Shown: piece after piece, positions 6,340 through 13,530 of the stretch | Layout of the letters: every line of letters begins with the position of its first letter | Numbering within the stretch: the stretch's first letter is position 1 | Origin: Parvularcula sp038745625 | GTDB taxonomy: Bacteria > Pseudomonadota > Alphaproteobacteria > Caulobacterales > Parvularculaceae | Direction of reading: 5' to 3' | Length of the DNA stretch: 14,525 nt | Assembly: GCA_038745625.1 (NCBI GenBank) | Contig: JBCDLG010000082.1 | Span: 1 to 14,525 of the forward strand | The notes under the pieces: model-generated | The model's input: the letters and a program-made list of their open reading frames with translations, nothing else | What the model was told of the DNA's origin: nothing | Database searches by the model: none | Program-made: the position numbers and the translations under genes

Positions 6340-8862
6340 ATGACCCTTTCGGCTGCGCGCCCTTTTCTTGTTGCCATTTTGACCGTTGTGCTCGTGGGAG
6401 CGCAGGCGATGGCCCAAGAGAACTACACAACGGTGGTGCGCCAGATCATTGTCACCGGAACCCAGCGCTTGGAGCCCGAGACGGTACGCTCCTATCTGCC
6501 AATCACACCGGGTACGAACATTGACCAAGTGGTGATCGATGAGGGGCTGAAAGGTCTCTTCGCTACCGGTCTCTTTGAAGACGCGCAAATGGTGTTCGAC
6601 GCCAGCAATGGTGTTCTCCAGGTTCAGGTTCAGGAAAACCCGATCGTCAATCGCGTGATCTATGTCGGCAACCGTCGCCTCGGTGATGACAAGTTCGAAG
6701 AGGAAGTCGAGCTGGAACCGCGAGCGATCTACACCCGCGCGCGCGCCCAGGCGGATGCGCAGCGGATGATCGAGGTCTATCGCCGTTCTGGCCGGTTTGG
6801 TGCGACCGTGAGCCCTCGCGTGCGAGAGCTTGAGCGTAACCGCGTCGATGTGATCTTCGATATCGACGAGGGGCCACGCACAGGCGTTCGTGCGGTCAAT
6901 TTTCTAGGTAATGAGGAGTTCTCCGATGCCGAGCTGCGCGGTGTGATCCTGACCGCGCCATCGAGCTGGTGGAACATCCTTGAGAGCAACGACAACTATG
7001 ACCCCGACCGATTGGAGTATGACCAGGAGCTTCTCCGCCAGCACTATAGCCAGAACGGCTTTGCTGACTTTGCGGTGATGTCCGCCGTCGCCGAACTCAC
7101 GCCTGATCGGAAGGACTTCATCATCACGATCGAGGTTGACGAGGGGCCGAAATACGATTTCGGCAATGTCGATGTGAACACCACGCTGTCAAAGCTACCG
7201 GGCGAGACCTTGCGGCGCCGTGTACCTATTCGTTCGGGTACGGTCTTTAACTCAGAGCGTATCGAAGAAGCCGAAGAGGCGCTCACCTTTGCAACCGGTG
7301 TCTACGGCTATGCCTTTGTCGACATCTATCCCCGGCTCGATAGGAACCCCGAAACCAAAACCATCGACGTGACCTTTGAGGTCAATGAGGGCCCTCGCGT
7401 TTATGTTGAGGAGATCAACATCAACGGGAACCAGCAGACGCTCGACAGGGTCATCCGCCGCGAGATGCGCCTTGTGGAAGGTGACGCCTTCAACCGCGTC
7501 TTGGTGGATCGTTCCGAGCGCCGCGTGAAGGGTCTTGGTTTCTTCTCCGAGGTTGAAGTTGAAGAGCTACCAGGAAGCGCGCCCGATCGCTCCGTACTCA
7601 ATGTGAACGTCACAGAGCAGCCAACCGGCAGTTTTCAGATCGGTGGCGGTGTATCATCGAACGACAACTTCATCTTCAATATTCAACTTGATCAGCGGAA
7701 CCTTGCTGGTCGCGGCCAGAACGTTCTGCTGGATCTCTCGGCATCACAACGGACCAACCGCGCACGGATTGCGATCACGGAGCCATACTTCCTTGGGCGG
7801 CGCCTTCGCGCCGGTGCCAGCATCTTTATTCAAGATACAGACTTTGAAGAAGCGGGATTTGTCTCCCAGTCCTATGGTTTCGGCACCAATTTTGGTTTTC
7901 CGGTATCTGAATTCGCGCAGCTCGGCCTCAATTATGGTCTGCGTTACGACAATCTTGAGCTGACCACCGATCTCACCTTCACGCGGGATGAGAATGGTGA
8001 TCTTGTTCCGAGCAATGATCTTGTCGATCCTGATGCCATTCGCCGGGTCCGGGAACCTGAGTCGACGGGGATTGGCGTTGGTATTTTCACCACGGATCGA
8101 TGCAATGTTGTGGTGTTGTCGGATGATTTGAACTGCGAGAACAATGGCGAGTTCGTCACATCCTCGATCGGTTACACGCTGCGCATGGACCGCACGAATG
8201 ACCCGATTGTGCCATCGCGCGGCTATGCCATCAATTTCTCGCAGAATTTTGCGGGCATCGGCGGTGACGTGAACTACTATCAGTCAACGCTCCGGTCGTC
8301 CTATTATCATCCCCTTCCTTTCCGTTTCATCGGCTCCTTGAAGTTCCAAGGCGGCTATATTCAGAGTTTCAACGATGACGGTGTCCGCCGGAATGACCGC
8401 TTCTTCCTCGGCGGTGGGCGCGGCTTCCGCGGCTTTGACGTCGCCGGCGTCGGGCCGCGCTTGTTCGATGCCGATGATGCGGTGTTGGGGCGTCGCCGTG
8501 GTCAGGCGATTGGTGCCCGGGCCTATGCGGTTGGGTCAGCTGAGGCGCTGATCCCATTGCCGTTGCCGCCATCGGCGGGTCTCCGGGCGTCGCTCTTTGC
8601 CGACATGGGCGTTGCTGGCCTCGTCAATGACCGTGACGAAGAGATCTTCAACGATCCGAGCATTCCGCGCGTCGACCTGTTCGGCGACTCCGATCCTGAC
8701 GACCCGCTCCAGGCGAACCTAGATCCACGCGTGACGGCCGGTGTTGTGGTCAATTGGCGCTCGCCTTTTGGTCCTGTCCAGTTTGTGATTTCGGAGGCCG
8801 TGGTCGTGCAAGAGTACGACCGGCCTGAAGGTTTCCGCTTCTCTGCTGGTGGGCAGTTCTAA
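6340..8862 (+). CDS. bamA: outer membrane protein assembly factor BamA
   Basis: 840 residues. A signal peptide (residues 1 to about 25, ending AQAMA before QENYTT) is followed by five periplasmic POTRA domains to about residue 430 (repeated patterns such as VRQIIVTGTQRLEP, VNFLGNEEFSDAEL and VEEININGNQQTLD) and a 16-strand Omp85 barrel. The loop-6 motif is FRGF at 696-699 (VRGF/Y in others), and the chain ends in Phe840 after FRFSAGGQ, as expected of an outer-membrane barrel. It folds and inserts outer-membrane proteins as the core of the BAM complex. Cys588 and Cys599 lie 11 residues apart in a predicted loop before SSIGYTLRMDRTNDP and could form a disulphide. AGGA at 6326-6329, within the rseP stop, supports ATG 6340. 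Downstream is the skp position, then lpxD, the canonical order. Confidence 0.98.
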   Translation: MTLSAARPFLVAILTVVLVGAQAMAQENYTTVVRQIIVTGTQRLEPETVRSYLPITPGTNIDQVVIDEGLKGLFATGLFEDAQMVFDASNGVLQVQVQENPIVNRVIYVGNRRLGDDKFEEEVELEPRAIYTRARAQADAQRMIEVYRRSGRFGATVSPRVRELERNRVDVIFDIDEGPRTGVRAVNFLGNEEFSDAELRGVILTAPSSWWNILESNDNYDPDRLEYDQELLRQHYSQNGFADFAVMSAVAELTPDRKDFIITIEVDEGPKYDFGNVDVNTTLSKLPGETLRRRVPIRSGTVFNSERIEEAEEALTFATGVYGYAFVDIYPRLDRNPETKTIDVTFEVNEGPRVYVEEININGNQQTLDRVIRREMRLVEGDAFNRVLVDRSERRVKGLGFFSEVEVEELPGSAPDRSVLNVNVTEQPTGSFQIGGGVSSNDNFIFNIQLDQRNLAGRGQNVLLDLSASQRTNRARIAITEPYFLGRRLRAGASIFIQDTDFEEAGFVSQSYGFGTNFGFPVSEFAQLGLNYGLRYDNLELTTDLTFTRDENGDLVPSNDLVDPDAIRRVREPESTGIGVGIFTTDRCNVVVLSDDLNCENNGEFVTSSIGYTLRMDRTNDPIVPSRGYAINFSQNFAGIGGDVNYYQSTLRSSYYHPLPFRFIGSLKFQGGYIQSFNDDGVRRNDRFFLGGGRGFRGFDVAGVGPRLFDADDAVLGRRRGQAIGARAYAVGSAEALIPLPLPPSAGLRASLFADMGVAGLVNDRDEEIFNDPSIPRVDLFGDSDPDDPLQANLDPRVTAGVVVNWRSPFGPVQFVISEAVVVQEYDRPEGFRFSAGGQF

Positions 8863-8887
8863 TCGCTCACTGAGTGTGAACGCGATT

Positions 8888-8918
8888 GGCGCGCGCGCCG
8901 GTGGATTTCGCCGCGGCG
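8888..8918. repeat. two short GC-only palindromes after bamA
   Basis: GGCGCGCGCGCC (8888-8899) and CGCCGCGGCG (8909-8918) are perfect palindromes in the 100-base gap between bamA and the small Skp-like gene. No T-run follows either, so they are not a textbook terminator. They could form an mRNA structure that adjusts expression between the genes, or be chance in GC-rich sequence. Confidence 0.3.
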
Positions 8919-8962
8919 TTCCTGCATGGATCTGGGTACAAACGGAGCAAGAGGAGAGGGTG

Positions 8963-9181
8963 ATGACGCTAAGACCAATAGGTGCGGCGCTGCTGGTGAT
9001 CGCCACCATATTGGGCTGGAGTGGCGCGGCTCGGGCTCACGACATCCTTGGCGTTGTTTTGGTCCTGGATCAGCAGCAGGTCATTACATCCGACAAAGCA
9101 GCCCCGTCCATAAACACTCAATTTCAAACCATCACCCAGCAACGGGCTGATGCGCGTGCGCAGCAGCACGCCCAGCAATAA
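8963..9181 (+). CDS. very short Skp/OmpH-like periplasmic protein
   Basis: 72 residues. A signal peptide MTLRPIGAALLVIATILG ending ARA (cleavage before HD, about residue 25) is followed by HDILGVVLVLDQQQVITSDK and AAPSINTQFQTITQQ, the pattern of the first strand and start of the coiled coil in Skp/OmpH chaperones (hydrophobic-rich, V-x-D-x-Q-x-V, S-x-A-x-x-S-I, Q-x-Q). Skp-type proteins usually have about 160-200 residues; the mature part here is only about 47 and ends in a Gln/Ala/Arg-rich tail, so the long tentacles are missing. It lies exactly where skp sits in the bamA-skp-lpxD-fabZ order. The start follows a strong GAGGAGAGG (8951-8959); GTG 8960 is an adjacent alternative. Either an internally deleted remnant or a minimal relative; chaperone function is doubtful. 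Similarity is judged by eye only. Confidence 0.62.
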   Translation: MTLRPIGAALLVIATILGWSGAARAHDILGVVLVLDQQQVITSDKAAPSINTQFQTITQQRADARAQQHAQQ

Positions 9182-9223
9182 GGAGCGGATGTGAGCGGAG
9201 CTGATCGTCCGTATCCCGCATGA
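9180..9223 (+). promoter_or_regulatory. orphan Shine-Dalgarno with 10-codon leader frame before lpxD
   Basis: AAGGAG at 9180-9185 overlaps the stop of the Skp-like gene. Five bases later GTG 9191 opens a frame of ten codons (VSGADRPYPA) that ends at TGA 9221-9223. It is in the same frame as lpxD, whose ATG comes nine bases after that stop and lacks a clear ribosome site of its own. The element may couple lpxD translation by termination and re-initiation, or mark an older lpxD start cut off by the TGA. An ATG at 9189 is followed at once by TGA. Confidence 0.35.
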
Positions 9224-9232
9224 CATGCGTTT

Positions 9233-10228
9233 ATGACCTTTCCTGATCCCCGCTTCTTTTCACTGCGCAAGACGCTGACCCCCGCCGAAGCCGCCGAGAT
9301 CGGTGGCGGCACGCTCGTCCGCCGAGGCGAGGGCATCCTTTCGTCGGTGGCTGATGCTGCAAGCGGCGGTGAGGGAGCACTCGCTTTTGCCGAAAAACCT
9401 GATGAAACACTCGCGCCAGCGACCGTGTTGATCGTGCCGGACGGGAAAGCGGACACCGTCCCCACGACGGTCGGCTCTGTTATCGAGGCGTCATCACCGC
9501 GCTTAGCCTACGCCAAGATCGCGGCTGCGCTTTTTGAAAGCAAAAGCGAATGCGGCTGCGAGGACGATACCCCCTCAAAGGTGGCCGACAGCGCAATGGT
9601 GCATCCCACCGCTGTCGTCGCGCCTGGTGCGACGGTCGCTGATGGCGCTGTGATTGGTCCTTACGCGGTGATCGGACATGGCGTGTTGATCGGAGCAGGC
9701 ACGCGGGTTGGCTCCCATGTCTCGATCAACCACGCAACCGTCGGTGCGGGCTGTTCATTCTCGTCAGGTGTGCGCATCGGTGAAGCAGGCTTTGGCTATG
9801 TTCCGGGTGATCGGGGCGCGGTCTATATCCCGCAACTGGGTGCGGTGCGCATTGGCGATGGCGTCGATATCGGCGCCAACACGACGGTCGATCGCGGTAT
9901 GCTGACCGATACCGAAATTGGAGATGGCACCAAGATCGATAATCTCTGTCAGATTGCGCACAATTGTAAAATTGGCCGATCGGTGCTGATCGCGAGTCAC
10001 ACAGGGGTGTCGGGTTCCTGTACGATCGGTGATGGCGTGATGATGGGCGGCCAGGTTGGCATGGGCGATCATGTCAATGTCGGCGCGGGTGCGGTTCTGG
10101 CGGCTCGTAGCGGATTGATGCGGGATGTTGAACCTGGTGGCCGTGTGGGCGGCACGCCTGCTAAGCCCTTCCGTCAATGGATGAAAGAAGTGGCGGCATT
10201 GAGCCGTCTTGCGGAAAAGAAGAGATGA
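9233..10228 (+). CDS. lpxD: UDP-3-O-(3-hydroxyacyl)glucosamine N-acyltransferase
   Basis: 331 residues. LpxD transfers a second 3-hydroxyacyl chain from ACP to the 2-amino group of the lipid A precursor. The N-terminal uridine-binding domain (PDPRFF to about residue 110) is followed by a left-handed beta-helix built of hexapeptide repeats such as VVAPGATVADGAVIGPYAVIG. QIAHNCKIG carries His243, equivalent to the catalytic His239 of E. coli, and GGTPAKPFRQWM closes the helix. A Cys/acid-rich stretch, SECGCEDDTPSK, joins the two domains and looks lineage-specific. ATG 9233 is the first in-frame start after TGA 9221; no good ribosome site lies in the 20 bases before it. The stop overlaps the fabZ start (ATGA). 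The enzyme acts as a cytoplasmic trimer. Confidence 0.97.
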   Translation: MTFPDPRFFSLRKTLTPAEAAEIGGGTLVRRGEGILSSVADAASGGEGALAFAEKPDETLAPATVLIVPDGKADTVPTTVGSVIEASSPRLAYAKIAAALFESKSECGCEDDTPSKVADSAMVHPTAVVAPGATVADGAVIGPYAVIGHGVLIGAGTRVGSHVSINHATVGAGCSFSSGVRIGEAGFGYVPGDRGAVYIPQLGAVRIGDGVDIGANTTVDRGMLTDTEIGDGTKIDNLCQIAHNCKIGRSVLIASHTGVSGSCTIGDGVMMGGQVGMGDHVNVGAGAVLAARSGLMRDVEPGGRVGGTPAKPFRQWMKEVAALSRLAEKKR

Positions 10229-10689
10229 CTGAACACGAAGATGATCTCCCGGATCTCGATGTCGCCGGTATTCAGGCCCTGATCCCGCATCGTTTTCCCT
10301 TTTTGATGATTGATAAGCTCATCAATATTTCGCGCACTGATGGCGCGGTGGGTGTCAAGAACGTCACCAACAATGAACCCTATTTCCAGGGCCATTTCCC
10401 AGAGATGCCCGTCATGCCAGGTGTGCTGATTATCGAGGCCATGGCACAAACAGCAGCGTCTTATACCGTGTGTGCCGATAATCTTGATTCAGAGGGTAAG
10501 GTTGTTCTTTTCATGGGTGTGGAGAAGGCGAAATTTCGCAAGCCTGTCGTGCCTGGCGACCAGCTGGAGCTGCATGTCAAGGTGATCCAGCGCCGTCCGC
10601 CTGTTTGGAAATATGAGGGCAAGGCCAAGGTTGATGGCAAACTGGTGGCTGAAGCGGTGTTTGCTGCGATGTTGGCGGAGGCAAAGTAA
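10225..10689 (+). CDS. fabZ: 3-hydroxyacyl-ACP dehydratase FabZ
   Basis: 154 residues. Dehydrates 3-hydroxyacyl-ACP to trans-2-enoyl-ACP in fatty acid elongation, and so competes with LpxA and LpxD for hydroxyacyl-ACP. Hot-dog fold landmarks: IPHRFPFLMIDK at 20-31; GHFPEMPVMPGVLIIEAMAQ with catalytic His57 and Glu71; and KFRKPVVPGDQLEL. The ATG at 10225 overlaps the lpxD stop and follows a purine-rich AAGAAGAG. An in-frame ATG at 10177 would add 16 residues lying inside lpxD and is not needed. The stop shares its last A with the lpxA ATG (TAATG). The acidic N-terminus (HEDDLPDLD) is slightly longer than in the shortest family members. Confidence 0.97.
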   Translation: MTEHEDDLPDLDVAGIQALIPHRFPFLMIDKLINISRTDGAVGVKNVTNNEPYFQGHFPEMPVMPGVLIIEAMAQTAASYTVCADNLDSEGKVVLFMGVEKAKFRKPVVPGDQLELHVKVIQRRPPVWKYEGKAKVDGKLVAEAVFAAMLAEAK

Positions 10690-11480
10690 TGGCTGTTCAT
10701 CCGCGTGCGATTGTTGAGGATGGGGCGGAGCTCGGCGAGGGTGTCGAGGTGGGGCCTTTCGTCCATGTCGGCCCCCATGTGAAGCTTGGAAACCGAGTAA
10801 AGCTTCATCCCCATGCGGTGGTCCTTGGCCATACCACCGTCGGCGATGACACCGAGGTGATGCCATTTGCGGTGCTTGGAATGCCTCCGCAGCATCTCAA
10901 CTATAAAGGTGAGAAGACGACACTGACGATTGGTGCACGGAATCAAATTCGTGAGCACGTGACCATGCACCCTGGCACGGCGCAGGGCGGCGGCAAGACG
11001 GTGGTTGGTGACGATGGGCTCTACATGGTTGGCTGTCACGTCGCCCATGACTGCATCATCGGCGACAATGTGATCATGGCGAACAATGCGACGCTTGGCG
11101 GGCATATTGAGATCGGAAACTACGTCTTTGTTTCAGGTATCACGGCGATTCATCAGTTCACGCGCTTAGGAAATTATTGCTTTGTTGGCGGCGGCGCCAT
11201 TTTGGGCAGCGATGTTATTCCGTATGGGTCAGTGTTCGGGAACCGGGCTAAGCTTGAAGGCCTCAACATCGTCGGTATGAAACGTCGCGGGATGGACCGG
11301 AAAGCTATCCACTCCATCCGTGCCGCCTATCGTCAGCTCTTTGCCCCTGAAGGGACGCTCCAGGAGCGGATCGCCGATGCGATCGAGCTCTACAAAGACT
11401 CGCCGGTGGTGATGGAGATCGTCGACTTCATGAAAGCCAACAGCGAGGAGAACCGGCCGCTATGCCTCCCGGCGCAATAG
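10689..11480 (+). CDS. lpxA: acyl-ACP--UDP-N-acetylglucosamine O-acyltransferase
   Basis: 263 residues. First step of lipid A synthesis: transfers a 3-hydroxyacyl chain from ACP to UDP-GlcNAc. Hexapeptide beta-helix repeats begin at IVEDGAELGEGVEVGPFVHVG. GCHVAHDCIIGDN contains His117 and His120, matching E. coli His122 and catalytic His125. With the same offset of five, Gly168 in FVGGGAILG matches E. coli Gly173, the chain-length ruler residue. A Gly there is compatible with long (about C12-C14) acyl chains and a bulky residue with C10, so a longer chain is inferred. NIVGMKRRGMDRKAIHSIRAAYRQLF marks the C-terminal helical domain. GGAGG at 10677-10681 serves ATG 10689. It overlaps lpxI by 19 bases. 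Confidence 0.98.
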   Translation: MAVHPRAIVEDGAELGEGVEVGPFVHVGPHVKLGNRVKLHPHAVVLGHTTVGDDTEVMPFAVLGMPPQHLNYKGEKTTLTIGARNQIREHVTMHPGTAQGGGKTVVGDDGLYMVGCHVAHDCIIGDNVIMANNATLGGHIEIGNYVFVSGITAIHQFTRLGNYCFVGGGAILGSDVIPYGSVFGNRAKLEGLNIVGMKRRGMDRKAIHSIRAAYRQLFAPEGTLQERIADAIELYKDSPVVMEIVDFMKANSEENRPLCLPAQ

Positions 11481-12346
11481 GGGACGGCACCTGGTCTCGG
11501 CTTGGTATTCTTGCCGGAGGCGGAGCATTGCCGCTGCGCGTTGCTGAAGCCGAAGCCAAGGCGGGTCGCGAGCCCTTCATCGTTCGGCTGACGGATGAAG
11601 AGGGGCCGATCACGGCCTACCCCAATGAGACCGTGCAAATCGGCGAACTCGGCCGCGTGATCAAGCGGCTGAGGAAAGAGGGCTGCGACGCCGTTTGTCT
11701 CGCTGGTCAGCTGAAGCGGCCTAATTTCGCGTCGATCAAAGCGGATTGGCGCGGCGCGATGGTGCTCCCCAAGGTCGTTGCTGCTGCCCGGAAAGGCGAT
11801 GGCGCCATTCTTGATGTCATGGTCAACGTATTCGAGGGCGAGGGCTTTCGCGTGATCGGTGCCGAAGCGGCTTCGGAGCGTTTGCTTCTCCCAGTCGGTG
11901 CGCTGGGCGATCATCAACCGAACCCGGACCATCTTACCGACATGGCGAAGGGCGCCGGTGTGATCGCAGCGCTCGGTCCCTTTGATGTCGGCCAGGGCGC
12001 TGTTGTCCGGCGCGGCTTTGTGCTGGCGATTGAAGCCGCGGAAGGGACCGACGCGATGCTTCTACGCTGCGCAGATCTGCCCAACAGTCTCAAAGGGTTT
12101 GAGCCGGGTGAGGAGCAAAGCCTGGTGGGTGTCCTGGTGAAATGCCCCAAACCTGGTCAAGAGTTGCGCGTCGACTTACCGACCATCGGTGTCGAGACGA
12201 TGGAGCGAGCAGCGGCTGCGGGTCTTGCAGGCGTCGCAGCCCAGGCGCAGCATGCCCTCATCATCGATCGCGACGACGTGGTGGCGAAAGCCAACGCGCT
12301 CGGCCTCTTCATCTATGGATACACGCAGCAGGAGATTAGCGGTTGA
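11462..12346 (+). CDS. lpxI: UDP-2,3-diacylglucosamine pyrophosphatase, LpxI type
   Basis: 294 residues. LpxI hydrolyses UDP-2,3-diacylglucosamine to lipid X and UMP, replacing LpxH in most alphaproteobacteria. Family features: LGILAGGGALPLRVAEAEAKAG (about 14-35); CLAGQLKRPNF; the middle GDHQPNPDHLTDMAKGA linking to the C-terminal domain; and the highly conserved CPKPGQELRVDLPTIG with Asp238. Asp238 is a plausible counterpart of the catalytic Asp225 reported for Caulobacter LpxI, given a longer N-terminus here; this alignment is by eye. GQE replaces the more usual GQD. The ATG at 11462 lies inside the lpxA end (19-base overlap). The TGA overlaps the TTG start of lpxB. The position between lpxA and lpxB fits the pathway order. 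Confidence 0.95.
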   Translation: MPPGAIGDGTWSRLGILAGGGALPLRVAEAEAKAGREPFIVRLTDEEGPITAYPNETVQIGELGRVIKRLRKEGCDAVCLAGQLKRPNFASIKADWRGAMVLPKVVAAARKGDGAILDVMVNVFEGEGFRVIGAEAASERLLLPVGALGDHQPNPDHLTDMAKGAGVIAALGPFDVGQGAVVRRGFVLAIEAAEGTDAMLLRCADLPNSLKGFEPGEEQSLVGVLVKCPKPGQELRVDLPTIGVETMERAAAAGLAGVAAQAQHALIIDRDDVVAKANALGLFIYGYTQQEISG

Positions 12347-13530
12347 GCCGCACCCTTCTTCTTTCAGCCTGCGAGCCATCGGGGGATGCGCTTGGCGCTT
12401 CACTCATGGCGGCCTTGCGGCAACATGCGCCGGATACACGTTTCATCGGAGGCGGCGGGCCACTGATGGTAGAGCAAGGCCTCGAAGACCCTCTTGATAC
12501 CGATGGATTGGCCGTGATGGGCCCGGCTGATGCCTTGGCAGCTATCCCGAAGGCTCTCGGTTTGGCATCCTCACTGGCTGCGCTGGCGAGGGACGAAAAA
12601 CCCGATGCTGCCATTTTGGTCGATAGCTGGGCGTTCTCGAAGGCGGTGGCCGATCGCATCAAGAAAAAGGCGCCTGAGACCAAGCTGGTGAAGCTCGGTG
12701 TGCCGCAGGTCTGGGCGTCACGCCCGCATCGTGCGGCGGTCGCGGCAGAGCTCTTCGACCTTCTTCTTTGCCTGCTCCCTTTTGAGCCTAAGCACTTCAC
12801 CGATATCGGCGGGAATGCAAAGTTCGTCGGTAATCCGAACTATCAGGTGGCGGCATCGACGCCGCGATCGGGGCCCGCATTCCGTGCCAGACATGAGATT
12901 GGCGATGCGCCGCTGCTGCTTCTTCTGCCAGGCAGCCGTGATGGCGAGGTGAAGCGCCTGTTGCCCGTTTTCGAGCCGACGCTGCAAGATATTGCAGCCC
13001 GCATTCCAGGGCTTAAGACCGCCGTGATCGCGGCACCGTCAGTAGAGGAGCGCGTACGCGCGGCGACAAGAACATGGAACACTGATGTTTTAATCGTTCC
13101 GCCAGAGGAGCGTTTCAACGCGTTCGATGCCGGTGACGTCGCTTTGGCCGCATCAGGCACGGTGACGACAGAGCTCGCTTTGGCGGGCACGCCCATGGTC
13201 GTGACCTACAAAGTCGCGCCCATCGCAGCCTACTACGCCAAGAAAGTGATCACCACGCCCTACGTCACGATCCTGAATATCATGGCTGGCGACGCGGTAA
13301 TCCCTGAGCGTATCCAACAGGAGTGCATGCCGTCCCAATTGAGTGCCGATGTCGTCCGCTTGTTCCAGGATGATGACGCTCGCCGCCGCCAGACATCGGC
13401 CTTTCGCCGGCTGCTGCCGGGTCTCATCGGCTCACACGATGCGGCCGATCAAGCAGCGCAGGAGATCATCACGCTAGTCGACGGCGAAGGTCGCGGCGAC
13501 CTCAACGGCGGCGCCTCGTGGGAGGGATGA
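12343..13530 (+). CDS. lpxB: lipid-A-disaccharide synthase
   Basis: 395 residues. A GT-B (GT19) glycosyltransferase that joins UDP-diacylglucosamine and lipid X, LpxI's product, to make the disaccharide of lipid A; peripheral on the inner membrane. Visible: SACEPSGDALGASLM at 8-22; Asp94 in LVDSWAF; VPQVWASRPHRAA; LPFEPKHF; LLPGSRDGEVKRLLPVF with Ser198-Arg199; ASGTVTTELALAGTPMVV; and YKVAPIAAYYAKK. Divergent points: FVGNP (Asn164), where the family almost always has FVGHP, and KLGVPQ instead of the usual Y-I-S/G-P-Q. The TTG start at 12343 overlaps the lpxI stop and follows AGGAG at 12330-12334, and it gives the expected N-terminus. The last 57 bases overlap the end of the opposing RidA-like gene. 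Confidence 0.96.
   Translation: MSRTLLLSACEPSGDALGASLMAALRQHAPDTRFIGGGGPLMVEQGLEDPLDTDGLAVMGPADALAAIPKALGLASSLAALARDEKPDAAILVDSWAFSKAVADRIKKKAPETKLVKLGVPQVWASRPHRAAVAAELFDLLLCLLPFEPKHFTDIGGNAKFVGNPNYQVAASTPRSGPAFRARHEIGDAPLLLLLPGSRDGEVKRLLPVFEPTLQDIAARIPGLKTAVIAAPSVEERVRAATRTWNTDVLIVPPEERFNAFDAGDVALAASGTVTTELALAGTPMVVTYKVAPIAAYYAKKVITTPYVTILNIMAGDAVIPERIQQECMPSQLSADVVRLFQDDDARRRQTSAFRRLLPGLIGSHDAADQAAQEIITLVDGEGRGDLNGGASWEG

Noticed and set aside
9189..9194. ATG-TGA minimal start-stop element
   Set aside because: Three bases after the ribosome site is too close for good initiation; GTG 9191 is better placed. It may be chance.
10177..10224. Longer fabZ start inside lpxD
   Set aside because: Adds residues not needed by the family; ATG 10225 overlaps the lpxD stop and follows a purine-rich site.
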